The translations under genes and the position numbers were made by a program. A stretch of DNA of 64,000 bases from Herbiconiux sp. SALV-R1 (GTDB lineage: Bacteria > Actinomycetota > Actinomycetes > Actinomycetales > Microbacteriaceae): contig NZ_CP053344.1 of assembly GCF_013113715.1 (NCBI RefSeq), positions 3,162,001 to 3,226,000 of the forward strand, in the 5' to 3' direction. Each line of letters opens with the position of its first letter. The first letter of the stretch is position 1. Shown here one piece after another: positions 25,559 to 33,344 of the stretch. The notes beneath the pieces were generated by a model. That model made no database searches. It saw only the letters and a program-made list of their open reading frames with translations, and had not been told where the DNA came from.

Positions 25559-26350
25559 ATGAACCGCAGCCTCGTCATCCGTGTTCCCCGTCTCGTCGTG
25601 GGGCTGGTGCTCTACGGCATCGCGGATGCGCTCATCATCCGTGCCGCCATCGGGGTCTCGCCGTGGACGGTCTTCGCGCAGGGCCTGTCGAACGTCACGG
25701 GGCTCGGCATCGGCCTCCTCACGAACATCGTGGGGCTGTGCGTGCTGGCGCTGTGGATCCCGCTGCGGCAGCGCCCGGGCTTCGGCACCGTGCTCAACGT
25801 GCTGCTCATCGGCCCCTCCATCGAGCTCGGTCTCTGGCTGCTGCCCGCTGTGAGCGAACTGTGGCAGCAGGCGCTGCTCTTCACGGCGGGCCTGCTGCTG
25901 CTCGCGGTGGCCAGCGGCATCTACATCGGGGCGAAGATGGGGCCGGGCCCGCGCGACGGTCTCATGACGGGCATCCACTCCCGCCTCGGCTGGCCGATCT
26001 GGCGCGGCCGGGCGCTCGTCGAGGGCTCGGTGCTCGTCGTGGGGTGGTTGCTCGGCGGCAACGTGGGCGTGGGAACCGTGCTGTTCGCGACGCTCATCGG
26101 GCCGCTGTGCGGGGTGACGCTGCGGGTGTTCGGGGTGACGGCGAAGCGCGAGCCGCGGCCGGCCGGCCGCTCCCTGCGCTCCGCGGGTAGGCCCGGGGCG
26201 CGCGCCGCCGCGCAGCCCGCTGCCCGCTCCCTGCGCTCCGAGCGCTACGCCCCGGCCTTGCCCGCCTTCGCCGCGGCCTTGGCCTCGCGCTTGGTCTCCC
26301 GCACCCGGGTGAGCGAGTCGGCGTCGACGATGTCGGCGACCGAGCGGTAG
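25559..26350 (+). CDS. YczE/YyaS/YitT-family membrane protein
   Basis: A 263-residue membrane protein with five or six helices in residues 8-195. It contains the family pattern GIADALIIRAAIGVSPWTVFAQG and MGPGPRDGLMTGI. The substrate is unknown. About 60 residues after the last helix are Arg/Ser/Ala-rich and unlike the family. Their last 106 bp run antisense to the 3' end of the HhH-GPD gene, so the tail may be a read-on from a lost stop. A 15-bp repeat (GCTCCCTGCGCTCCG at 26168 and 26225) sits in the tail. Divergent from its likely regulator, the MocR-type gene. Confidence 0.83.
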   Translation: MNRSLVIRVPRLVVGLVLYGIADALIIRAAIGVSPWTVFAQGLSNVTGLGIGLLTNIVGLCVLALWIPLRQRPGFGTVLNVLLIGPSIELGLWLLPAVSELWQQALLFTAGLLLLAVASGIYIGAKMGPGPRDGLMTGIHSRLGWPIWRGRALVEGSVLVVGWLLGGNVGVGTVLFATLIGPLCGVTLRVFGVTAKREPRPAGRSLRSAGRPGARAAAQPAARSLRSERYAPALPAFAAALASRLVSRTRVSESASTMSATER

Positions 26351-26835
26351 GAGCCCTCCTCGCCGTAAGGGCCCGCCGCGGCACGCCAGCCCTCGGGTTC
26401 CACCCCGTACTGCTTGCCGAGCAGCGCCACGAAGATGCGCGACTTCTGGGCGCCGTAGCCGGGCAGGCTCTCGAGCCGCTTGAGCAGGGCCTTGCCGTCG
26501 GGGTCGCCCTCCGTCCACAGCGCCGAGGCGTCGCCGCCCCAGTTCTGGACGAGGTCGGCGCACAGGGCCTGCACCCGGGCGGCCATCGAACCGGGGTAGC
26601 GGTGCACGGCGGGAGTCTGCTTGAACACCTCGACCAGCGCATCCGGATCGTAGGCGGCGAGGTTCTCGGCGTCGAACGCGCCCTCGATGCGGTCGGCGAT
26701 CTTCTTCGGACCCTCGAAGGCCGTCTCCATGGCGATCTGCTGGTCGAGCAGCATGCCGATGAGCAGAGCCAGCGGGTCGGTCGACAGCAGGTCGTCGGCG
26801 GCGGCGTTTCCGGTGATGTGGAGCTTCGCGGTCAT
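26245..26835 (-). CDS. HhH-GPD-type base-excision repair protein
   Basis: A 196-residue cytoplasmic protein of the short actinobacterial HhH-GPD group related to DNA glycosylases. Residues 20-60 (LALLIGMLLDQQIAMETAFE) match the first helices of endonuclease III-like enzymes. RLESLPGYGAQKSRIFVALLG is the helix-hairpin-helix that grips DNA. There is no FeS cysteine cluster. It should remove damaged bases; the lesion is unknown. A Lys/Ala-rich helix ends the protein. The ATG overlaps the stop of the MBL gene (ATGA), so the two are coupled. Confidence 0.87.
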   Translation of the reverse strand: MTAKLHITGNAAADDLLSTDPLALLIGMLLDQQIAMETAFEGPKKIADRIEGAFDAENLAAYDPDALVEVFKQTPAVHRYPGSMAARVQALCADLVQNWGGDASALWTEGDPDGKALLKRLESLPGYGAQKSRIFVALLGKQYGVEPEGWRAAAGPYGEEGSYRSVADIVDADSLTRVRETKREAKAAAKAGKAGA

Positions 26836-27662
26836 GTGTCCATTGTGGTGGCGGGATCGTCTTCGGCCCAGAGCGCCGCCCGGGTGAGGCTGCGGTCGAC
26901 GATGCCCCGCGCATCCGTGGGGATGCTGTGGAACAGGCTGTAGAGGCGGTCGAACTCGAGCTGCAGCAGGGTGTCGCGCACGCGGCGGGTGACGCGGGCG
27001 GGCATCGGGATGAAGTTCGGGTAGCTGCGCATGATGCCCACCGAGGCGCGATCGGCGCCGATGGTGACGGTGTCGCCGGTGAGGAGAACCCCGCGCCCGT
27101 GCGCCCCTGCCGCCCAGTGCGCGACCGCGCTGCCGGGGAAGTGCCCGCCGCAGCGCACGAGCCGCACGCCGGGGACGGGCTCGAAGTCGTCGCTCCAGAG
27201 ACGGATGGCCGGGTCGGGTCGGCGCACCCAGTGCGCGTCGGCCGCCGCGACCCACACCGTCGCGGGGGCGCCGAAGGCGTGCGCCCACTGGATCGACGAG
27301 CCCGTGAGGTGCGGGTGGCTCGACGCCACCGCCGCGACTCCCCCGAGGGCTGCCACGGCCTCGCGGCCCGCGTCGTCGATGAAGCCGGGCGGTTCCCAGA
27401 GCAGGTTGCCGGCGTCGGTGCGCACGAGCAGGCCGCGCTGGCCGATGCCGAGCCGGTGGTCGGTCTCCACGGCGTGCAGACCCGGCTCGAGCTCGGACAC
27501 GGTGATGCGGTAGCCCTCGGCGGCGAGCTCGTCGCGGGTCGTCCAGCGCTGCCCGCCCTCCGGCACCCACTGCCGCTCGTCGGCGCAGATCGCGCAGACG
27601 GCGGGCGGCTCCGCGGTGTCGGGATGCTCGATGGCGCAGGTCGCACACGTCCAGACGGTCAT
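26832..27662 (-). CDS. MBL-fold metallo-hydrolase with N-terminal zinc ribbon
   Basis: A 276-residue protein. Residues 1-35 hold two CxxC pairs (TCATCAIEH; VCAICADE), a rubredoxin-like zinc ribbon. The rest is a metallo-beta-lactamase fold. SSHPHLTGSSIQW stands where HxHxDH is usual and lacks the second-half Asp/His, while GGHFPGS, LLTGDTVTIG and LFHSIP supply later metal ligands. Catalysis may therefore use one metal or differ from standard hydrolases. Coupled to the HhH-GPD gene by a 4-bp overlap, and 10 bp downstream of the tetR gene, giving a three-gene operon. Upstream starts would extend into tetR and are not favoured. Confidence 0.83.
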   Translation of the reverse strand: MTVWTCATCAIEHPDTAEPPAVCAICADERQWVPEGGQRWTTRDELAAEGYRITVSELEPGLHAVETDHRLGIGQRGLLVRTDAGNLLWEPPGFIDDAGREAVAALGGVAAVASSHPHLTGSSIQWAHAFGAPATVWVAAADAHWVRRPDPAIRLWSDDFEPVPGVRLVRCGGHFPGSAVAHWAAGAHGRGVLLTGDTVTIGADRASVGIMRSYPNFIPMPARVTRRVRDTLLQLEFDRLYSLFHSIPTDARGIVDRSLTRAALWAEDDPATTMDT

Positions 27663-27672
27663 GCGCTCAGTT

Positions 27673-28344
27673 CTATCGCGGCGCGTAGACCGAGCGGAAG
27701 GCCCGGGCGCCGGCACGGGCCTTCGCGTCGATGAGATCGCGGTCGAGGGCTGTTGGCTCGAGTACGGCGGGGTCGAAGAGCGCGCGGTCGAGGGTGGCGC
27801 CGAGCACCAGGTAGGCGAAGTGCTCGGCGGCGAGCTGCGGGTCGGGAACGCGCAGGCGCCCCTCGTCGTCGAGACGGCCGAGCATGCCGGCGATCGCCGC
27901 GATGACGCGGCCGGGCACGCGCTCGAAGTACTCGGCGGCCAGCTCGGGGAATCGCCCGGACTCGCCGATCAGCATGCGCCGGGTGGCGAGCACCCGGGGC
28001 GTCAGCACCGCCCGGGCGTGAGCGACGGCGAAGGCGTCGAAGGCCTCGGCGAAGCTCGCTCCCGACTCGCCCTGCGCGACCACCTCCACGTGCTCGGCGA
28101 CGAACGACTCCGCCGTCGCGATGGCACGGCCGACCGCGGCGCGGAAGAGCTCGTCCTTGCTGTCGAAGAGGTTGTAGACGGTACGCTTGGCCACCCCGGC
28201 CTCGGCGGCAAGCACGTCGATGTTGCCGCCCAGGTACCCGTGACGGAGGAAGTGCTCGGTCGCGGCGTCGAGGATGAGGGCGCGCGAGCGCACCTGCCTC
28301 GGGTCGAGGCGGGAGGTCGTGGGGCTTGCGGTGAGATCGTCCAC
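27673..28344 (-). CDS. TetR-family transcriptional regulator
   Basis: A 223-residue TetR repressor. The HTH is at about 18-62 (HGYLGGNIDVLAAEAGVAKR, then TVYNLFDSKDELFR). The C-terminal domain (AEYFERVPGRVIAAIAGML; EHFAYLVLGATLDRALF) is of the common TetR_C type. The GTG at 28344 is preferred over the GTG at 28359 because CATGAT sits six bases before it as a -10 and because the 28359 codon lies inside the operator. First gene of the operon with the MBL and HhH-GPD genes and divergent from the DUF998 gene, all plausible targets. Confidence 0.87.
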   Translation of the reverse strand: MDDLTASPTTSRLDPRQVRSRALILDAATEHFLRHGYLGGNIDVLAAEAGVAKRTVYNLFDSKDELFRAAVGRAIATAESFVAEHVEVVAQGESGASFAEAFDAFAVAHARAVLTPRVLATRRMLIGESGRFPELAAEYFERVPGRVIAAIAGMLGRLDDEGRLRVPDPQLAAEHFAYLVLGATLDRALFDPAVLEPTALDRDLIDAKARAGARAFRSVYAPR

Positions 28345-28350
28345 GGTGCC

Positions 28351-28356
28351 ATCATG
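28351..28356 (-). promoter_or_regulatory. -10 element of the second tetR
   Basis: CATGAT on the minus strand, six bases before the GTG at 28344, touching the operator at 28355. Confidence 0.4.
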
Positions 28357-28390
28357 CACTCACCCGTGCAGTAATGCACTCGCGGGTGCA
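28355..28390. promoter_or_regulatory. Double TetR operator between divergent genes
   Basis: Two palindromes with TGCAC/GTGCA arms at 28355-28370 and 28375-28390, both beginning TGCACTC, 20 bp apart. They cover the tetR -10 and lie 54 bp before the divergent DUF998 ATG. Confidence 0.75.
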
Positions 28391-28444
28391 CTGCGTGTCG
28401 CCACCCCGCCGCCCGAACGGCCCAGGACCCTCCGGAGGATCACC

Positions 28445-29158
28445 ATGAGCGCAGCCCCCGCCGACCCCGCCACCCCCGCCACCCCCGCCTCCCCCGCCTC
28501 CCCCGAGCTCGACAAAGCGGCCGCCGTCACCCGGTCGATGCTCGGCTGGGGCGTGGTGGCCGGGCCGTTCTACCTGGTGTTCGGCCTCATCCTGGCCCTC
28601 ACCCGCCCCGGTTTCGACCTCGGCCGCGACGCCCTCAGCCTGCTCATGCTCGGCGAAAGCGGGTGGCTGCAGACGCTCAACCTCGCGCTCGCGGGGGTGA
28701 TGACGCTGGTGGCGGCGATCGGCCTGGCCCGCACGCCCGCCTGGTCGCGGGTGGCCGCCGTGCTGGTGGGTGTGTACGGTGCGTGCCTGGTGCTGAGCGC
28801 CGTCTTCCCTCCCGACGCGACAGCGTCGTTCCCGCCCGGCGCCGGCGGGGGCGGGTCGTTCTCGATCTCGGGGCTCCTGCACCTCGCCTTCGGCGGGCTC
28901 GGGTTCGTCGCCCTCGGAGTCGCGGCGATCGTCGCGGGGTCGTGGTGCGCGCGCACGGTATCGCGGTCGGCCGGGGTGCTGTCCCGCGTCGCGGGGGTCG
29001 TCGTCATCGTGGCGTTCGCCGCCGGGGGCGCCCTGTCGAACGGGCCGGCCGGGGTCGCCCTGCTGTGGCTCGCGGTGGTGGTCGCCTGGGCCTGGTTGGC
29101 CCTGACGAGCGTTGCGGCCTATCGCGCCGTGCCGCATCCGCTGCTCTCCCGGCGCTGA
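28445..29158 (+). CDS. DUF998 family membrane protein
   Basis: A 237-residue membrane protein with six helices. The first 25 residues are a low-complexity Ala/Pro/Thr stretch made of repeated PAT/PAS. Helix 1 (LGWGVVAGPFYLVFGLILAL) followed by GRDALSLLMLGESGWLQTLN is typical of DUF998. Function unknown. A GGAGG ribosome site precedes the ATG. Divergent from the tetR gene and downstream of the double operator, so it is probably one of that repressor's targets. Confidence 0.83.
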   Translation: MSAAPADPATPATPASPASPELDKAAAVTRSMLGWGVVAGPFYLVFGLILALTRPGFDLGRDALSLLMLGESGWLQTLNLALAGVMTLVAAIGLARTPAWSRVAAVLVGVYGACLVLSAVFPPDATASFPPGAGGGGSFSISGLLHLAFGGLGFVALGVAAIVAGSWCARTVSRSAGVLSRVAGVVVIVAFAAGGALSNGPAGVALLWLAVVVAWAWLALTSVAAYRAVPHPLLSRR

Positions 29159-29272
29159 GCCGCACTCTCCCCCGAGCTGTCGATCCGCTGCGGCGACGAG
29201 CGGGTCGGCGGAGGGAGGGGGACACTGGGCGCAAGCGAGGGCCCGAACGACGGGCCGTGGGGATGGTGCGTC

Positions 29273-30295
29273 ATGAGGGTCGTGATCGTCGGGGCATCCG
29301 GCAACCTGGGAACGGCGCTGCTGAGGCGTCTCGGCGCCGAGACCGGGGTCGAGGCGGTGGGGGTGTCGCGGAGGGTGCCCGATCGCTCGGCAGCTCCCTA
29401 CGACGTGACGGCCGACTGGCACGGCGTCGACATCGGGGCGCCGGGGGCGGTCGCCCGGCTCACAGCCGTCTTCGACGGAGCGGATGCGGTGGTGCACCTC
29501 GGGTGGGCGCTGCAGCCGAACCACGACGAGGTCGCGATGGCGCGCACCAACGTGGTGGGTACGCGCGCGGTACTCGAAGCCGTCGCGGCCGCGGGGGTTC
29601 CGCAGGTGGTGGTGGCGTCGTCGGTCGGCGCCTACAGCTTCGGGCCGAAGTCGCGGCGCGTCGACGAGCGGTGGCCGACGGGCGGCATCCAGACCTCGCA
29701 CTACGGCAGGCACAAGGCGATCAACGAACGGGAGATGGATGCGTTCGAGGGCGCGCATCCGCCGGTCGTGGTGACGCGCATGCGCCCTGGACTGGTCTTC
29801 CAGCCCGACGCGGCCCGCGAGATCGCGCGGCTGTTCGCCGGGCCGTTCGTGCCGGTTCCGCTGCTCGGGTTGCTGCGGCGGCTGCCCGTGTTGCCGCTGC
29901 CGACCTCGCTGGTCTCGCAGGCGGTGCACGCCGACGACGTGGCCGACGCCTTCTGGCGGGCGATCGACCGCCGGGCCGGGGGCGCGTTCAACGTCGCCGC
30001 CGAGCCCGTGCTCGGGCCGGAGCAGGTCGCCGCGGGGCTCGGGGTGCCGCGCACGGTGCCGTTCCGGCGGCAGGTGCTGCGCGGCATCGTCGACCTCAGC
30101 TGGCGGCTGCGGGTGCAGGCCACCGACCCGGGCTGGATCGACATCGCCACCTCGGTACCGCTCATGTCGACCGAGCGGGCCCGCTCCGAGCTGGGGTGGG
30201 CGCCGGCGGTGTCGTCGACCGAGGCGCTGCGGGCTATCGTCGAGGCGTTCGCGGCGAATCGGGGCGTGGGGGCCTCGCCCTCGCTGCACGGGTGA
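29273..30295 (+). CDS. NAD(P)-dependent epimerase/dehydratase (extended SDR)
   Basis: A 340-residue Rossmann-fold enzyme. VVIVGASGNLGTALLRRL is the dinucleotide motif, and HLGWALQPNHDEVAMARTNV follows in the cofactor region. ASSVGAYSFGP and YGRHKAINE (Tyr, Lys) give the active site. It resembles the nucleotide-sugar epimerase branch and later part of the SDR-a 'NAD(P)H-binding' group; the substrate is unknown. The 114-bp gap upstream carries a small GGCCCG/CGGGCC stem. Followed after 15 bp by a small gene on the same strand. Confidence 0.8.
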   Translation: MRVVIVGASGNLGTALLRRLGAETGVEAVGVSRRVPDRSAAPYDVTADWHGVDIGAPGAVARLTAVFDGADAVVHLGWALQPNHDEVAMARTNVVGTRAVLEAVAAAGVPQVVVASSVGAYSFGPKSRRVDERWPTGGIQTSHYGRHKAINEREMDAFEGAHPPVVVTRMRPGLVFQPDAAREIARLFAGPFVPVPLLGLLRRLPVLPLPTSLVSQAVHADDVADAFWRAIDRRAGGAFNVAAEPVLGPEQVAAGLGVPRTVPFRRQVLRGIVDLSWRLRVQATDPGWIDIATSVPLMSTERARSELGWAPAVSSTEALRAIVEAFAANRGVGASPSLHG

Positions 30296-30310
30296 GGGAG
30301 ACTCGTCAGC

Positions 30311-30562
30311 ATGACTCAGCCCACGCACGACCAGCTCGAAGCCTCGCAGCACACCGAGAAGCGCACCGTCGGAGGCGAGCTGCGCTACTACCTGAAGGAT
30401 GCAGCGGCACACGTGAAGAAGCTCAACGAGCCCTTCGACCCCGACGGCCTCGAGGCCTGGTTCACCCCCGACGGCACCTTCCACGCCCAGGGCCTCAACG
30501 CCAACGCCGGCCTCTCCGCAACCCTCGGCGCCGCCGCCGGCGCCGCCATAGCCGCCGGCTGA
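30311..30562 (+). CDS. Small hypothetical protein (83 aa)
   Basis: Starts MTQPTHDQLEASQHTEKRTV and continues ELRYYLKDAAAHVKKLNEPF, a probable helix, then DGLEAWFTPDGTFHAQGL. The end is an Ala/Gly-rich hydrophobic stretch (SATLGAAAGAAIAAG) that could be a short membrane anchor or glycine-zipper. No family recognised. The codon pattern and a 15-bp distance from the epimerase gene suggest a real gene in the same transcript, ended by a hairpin at 30586-30614. Confidence 0.65.
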   Translation: MTQPTHDQLEASQHTEKRTVGGELRYYLKDAAAHVKKLNEPFDPDGLEAWFTPDGTFHAQGLNANAGLSATLGAAAGAAIAAG

Positions 30563-30585
30563 CCCGGGCCCGCCGACCCGCGCTT

Positions 30586-30614
30586 TGCGGCCGGCCGACC
30601 CGCGACCGGCCGCA
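30586..30614 (+). terminator. Hairpin terminator after the 83-aa gene
   Basis: TGCGGCCGG (30586-30594) pairs perfectly with CCGGCCGCA (30606-30614) across 11 bases, 23 bp after the stop. Confidence 0.55.
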
Positions 30615-30667
30615 GCGCCCGATTGCGCCTACCTCACACTCGGCGGGGGTGGGGAGGACGGGGCGGA

Positions 30668-30673
30668 TAGGCT
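30668..30673 (+). promoter_or_regulatory. -10 element of the CPBP operon
   Basis: TAGGCT, then seven bases, then the GTG at 30681; leaderless. It decides this start over an in-frame upstream ATG at 30585, which lies inside the terminator. Confidence 0.6.
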
Positions 30674-30680
30674 CGGCGCC

Positions 30681-31664
30681 GTGGGGATGCGCGGTGGGGT
30701 GGGGCGGGCAGTCGGCGGAGGCGCCGGCCGAGGCGTCGGGTTCGCGCGGGCGATGGCGGAGGCGCGGAGGCCGACGGGGATCGTGCTGGGCTCGATCGTC
30801 GCCGTCGGGGTGACGGTCGCCATCTTCCAGCTCGGGCCGGTGCTCCGGGTCGTGTTGCCGGCGGAGGTGCTGGAGCAGGGCGGGATCGTCGCGCTGGCGC
30901 CGGCGTTCCTCGTGGCGTGGCTGCTGCTGTGGGCGTGGCTGCGGTTCAAGGAGCAGCGACCGTTCGCGAGCATCGGCTTTCGCGAGCCCTCCCGCGCGGG
31001 GTGGCGCGTCGCCCGCGGCGCCGGCATCGCCCTGGCGCAGATGGGCGTCTACCTCGCCATCGGCGTCGCGACCAGCACCCTCGTCTTCGCCGCGACACCC
31101 GACGGGTCCCTCCTCCACACCTCGGCCCTCGGCTGGGCGGCCATCGCCCTCCTCGCCTTCGCCGTGCAGAGCGGTGCCGAGGAGATCGTCGCCCGCGGCT
31201 ACCTCGTGCAGGTCTGGTACCCGCGCACGGGCGTACTCGGCGCGGTGATCGTCTCGGCCCTCTACTTCACCGTGGCGCACTCCCTCTCCGACGAGTTCAG
31301 CATCCTTCCGCTCCTCGACATGACCCTCTACTCGGTGCTCGCCGTGTTCTGGGTGCTCACCGAGCGCGGCCTCTGGGGCCTCATCGCCTACCACGCCACC
31401 TGGAACTGGGCCCAGGGCAGCCTCTTCGGCGTCTCGGTCTCGGGCACCGACGTGCCGAACTCGCTCTTCGTCGTCAACCCGACGCCGGGCGCCTCGACCG
31501 TGCTGAGCGGCGGCGACTACGGCGCCGAGGGCAGCCTCGTCGACATCGTGGTGCTGCTCGTGCTCACGGCGATCGCCGCGACGCTCTTCTTCCGCACCAG
31601 ACGCGCCCGGAGAACGACGGATGCGCACCCCACCACCCACACCGAGACGACGGCGAGGCCATGA
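30681..31664 (+). CDS. CPBP (CAAX/Abi) intramembrane glutamic protease
   Basis: A 327-residue membrane protease of the CPBP family (Rce1 relatives), with about eight helices. The catalytic motifs are present: EEIVARGYLVQVWY (paired Glu and the Arg), FTVAHS in the next helix, and AYHATWNWAQG. Such enzymes cleave or bind membrane-bound peptides and act in bacteriocin self-protection or prenyl-protein processing. First gene of a three-gene operon with ATGA overlaps. The second gene encodes an anchored protein, the third a PrsW-type protease. The leaderless GTG is used, and the first 25 residues are Gly/Arg-rich. Confidence 0.88.
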   Translation: MGMRGGVGRAVGGGAGRGVGFARAMAEARRPTGIVLGSIVAVGVTVAIFQLGPVLRVVLPAEVLEQGGIVALAPAFLVAWLLLWAWLRFKEQRPFASIGFREPSRAGWRVARGAGIALAQMGVYLAIGVATSTLVFAATPDGSLLHTSALGWAAIALLAFAVQSGAEEIVARGYLVQVWYPRTGVLGAVIVSALYFTVAHSLSDEFSILPLLDMTLYSVLAVFWVLTERGLWGLIAYHATWNWAQGSLFGVSVSGTDVPNSLFVVNPTPGASTVLSGGDYGAEGSLVDIVVLLVLTAIAATLFFRTRRARRTTDAHPTTHTETTARP

Positions 31665-32338
31665 CCGACCGACCACCCCAGCCCACCGCCCCCACCCGGC
31701 GGCTCGAGCGTCCGGGCGCGCTGCTCGCCCTCGTCTTCGCCGTGGCCTTCGCGCTCGTGGTGGGGGCGCCGTTCGCGGTGAACGCCGCGATCGTCGACCC
31801 CCGCGTTCACGACCTGCCCGCCGGCGGGGCGTCGATCTCGTACGATCCGCCGGACGGCAGCCCCGGGGTGGAGTACCGCGCGCCCGGCGGGTGGTTCTAC
31901 CGGGAGTCGGAGGTCGACAGCGACCGGCAGGTGTTCAACGCCCCCGACGAGTCGGCGACGATCGAGGCGAAGTTCGTGACGGCGGGCTCCTCTGCCCGCG
32001 AGACGCTCTCGGCGGCGCTGTCGATCGACGACGCGGGGCTCGTGCTCGGGCCGGTCGATGCTTCTCCCGCGGCGCAGGCCGGAGCATCCGACGCCTCCGC
32101 TGACGCGCAGGCCGAAGCATCCGACGGCTCCGCTGCCTCCTCCGACGCCACGGCTCGCGCATCCGCCGGCGAGCGCCTTTGGGGCACCAGCAGTGACGGC
32201 GGCGTCGTGGGGGTCGCCGTCGTGCCCGGCACCACGATGGCCGTCGTCGTCTCGGCCGACGGCACCCCGCCCGACGGGAGCTGGGCTGTGGTCGAGAAGC
32301 TGCTCGCCAGCGTGACGGTGAAGGCGGCGGCCTCATGA
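31661..32338 (+). CDS. Uncharacterised single-pass membrane protein between two proteases
   Basis: A 225-residue protein with one N-terminal helix (about 18-43, ALLALVFAVAFALVVGAPFAV) placing the rest outside. The external part begins DPRVHDLPAGGASISYDPPD with a WFYRESEVDSDRQVF strand region. It then has an Ala/Ser/Asp-rich linker of about 45 residues (140-170) made of DASADAQAEASDGSA-like repeats, then a final beta-rich segment (GVVGVAVVPGTTMAVVVSAD). No family recognised. Its ATG overlaps the CPBP stop and its stop overlaps the PrsW start, so the three products are made together. It could be substrate, adaptor or sensor for the proteases. Confidence 0.75.
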   Translation: MTDRPPQPTAPTRRLERPGALLALVFAVAFALVVGAPFAVNAAIVDPRVHDLPAGGASISYDPPDGSPGVEYRAPGGWFYRESEVDSDRQVFNAPDESATIEAKFVTAGSSARETLSAALSIDDAGLVLGPVDASPAAQAGASDASADAQAEASDGSAASSDATARASAGERLWGTSSDGGVVGVAVVPGTTMAVVVSADGTPPDGSWAVVEKLLASVTVKAAAS

Positions 32339-33309
32339 GCGCGACCCCCGCGACCCCCGCGACCCCCGCGGGCCCCGCCACCCCCGTCATCGTCGACCGC
32401 GCCCCCTGGTGGAGCCCGGTCTGGCGCCTCGCCCAGCCGATGAGCTGGCTCCTCGTGCCCCTCACCGTGGCGGGTGTGATCGCCCTGCTCTGGTACCGCA
32501 TGCCGACCTTCGCCGCCGACCCGGTGGTCGCGATCGCCGCGGCGCTGGCCCAGGTGGTGCTCGGCGGGCTGCTGTTCCTGCTGCTGCGCGCCGTCGATCC
32601 GCTGCGCTCGCTCGGTCGGCCGCGCATCCTGCTGGTGACGGCGGTCGCCTGGGGTGGTGGGTTGTGCGTCTTCCTCTCGGGCTTCCTGAACGAGCAGATC
32701 GACGCGGTCGGGGCGAAGCTCGGTCTGTCGAGCGGCCTCATCCTCTCGGCGCCCCTCGTCGAGGAGGGCGTGAAGCTGCTCGGCGTGCTCGCTCTCATCG
32801 GCGTGGGGCGGCGCTGGCTGCGCGACCCGATCGACGGGCTGGTGCTCGGGGTCGCGGTGGGCATCGGCTTCCTCACCGTCGAGAACGTCACCTACGCCCT
32901 GAACGCGTCGATCTCCGCCGTCGCTGCAGAGGTGCCGGTGTGGGAGGCCGTGACGGAGAGCCTGGTGGTGCGCGGCGCCCTGGGCGTCGGGTCGCACTCG
33001 CTCTACGCGGGCATCGCCGGGTTCGGGCTCGCCGCCCTCGTCATCGCGCACGAGCGGGGGCGCACCGGCCGCGGGGTGCTGGTGTTCCTGGCCTCCCTCG
33101 TGACGGTGCTCGCCGCCCACCTGCTCTGGGACGCGGAGTGGGGACTCGCCTCGCCCGCCAACGTCATCCCCCCGGCCATCATCGCCGCCGGGCTCGTGGT
33201 GATCGCCGCGGTGTTGCTCGCGCGGGCGCGCCACCGCGTGCGGGAGCAGGGCCTCGTGCCCGAGAAGCCCCGAGCCCGAGCCCGAGCGGGAGCGTCGGTC
33301 TCGGAGTAG
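32335..33309 (+). CDS. PrsW-family intramembrane metalloprotease
   Basis: A 324-residue membrane protein with eight or nine helices. The three PrsW motifs are visible: APLVEEGVKLLG (paired Glu), GIGFLTVENVTYAL (Glu) and GVGSHSLYAGIAGFG (His). In Bacillus, PrsW makes the first cut in anti-sigma factor RsiW. The first 20 residues are a low-complexity Ala/Thr/Pro stretch. Third gene of the CPBP operon (ATGA overlap at 32335-32338). No sigma or anti-sigma gene lies nearby, so the substrate is open; the preceding membrane-anchored protein is the obvious candidate. Confidence 0.9.
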   Translation: MSATPATPATPAGPATPVIVDRAPWWSPVWRLAQPMSWLLVPLTVAGVIALLWYRMPTFAADPVVAIAAALAQVVLGGLLFLLLRAVDPLRSLGRPRILLVTAVAWGGGLCVFLSGFLNEQIDAVGAKLGLSSGLILSAPLVEEGVKLLGVLALIGVGRRWLRDPIDGLVLGVAVGIGFLTVENVTYALNASISAVAAEVPVWEAVTESLVVRGALGVGSHSLYAGIAGFGLAALVIAHERGRTGRGVLVFLASLVTVLAAHLLWDAEWGLASPANVIPPAIIAAGLVVIAAVLLARARHRVREQGLVPEKPRARARAGASVSE

Positions 33310-33344
33310 CGTCGCAGGCACGGGGGCCGACCGGAGGGAACCGC

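Noticed and set aside
30585-30680. Upstream in-frame ATG for the CPBP gene at 30585
   Set aside because: It lies in the terminator hairpin of the preceding gene, and its extra residues are not membrane-like; the leaderless GTG at 30681 is preferred.
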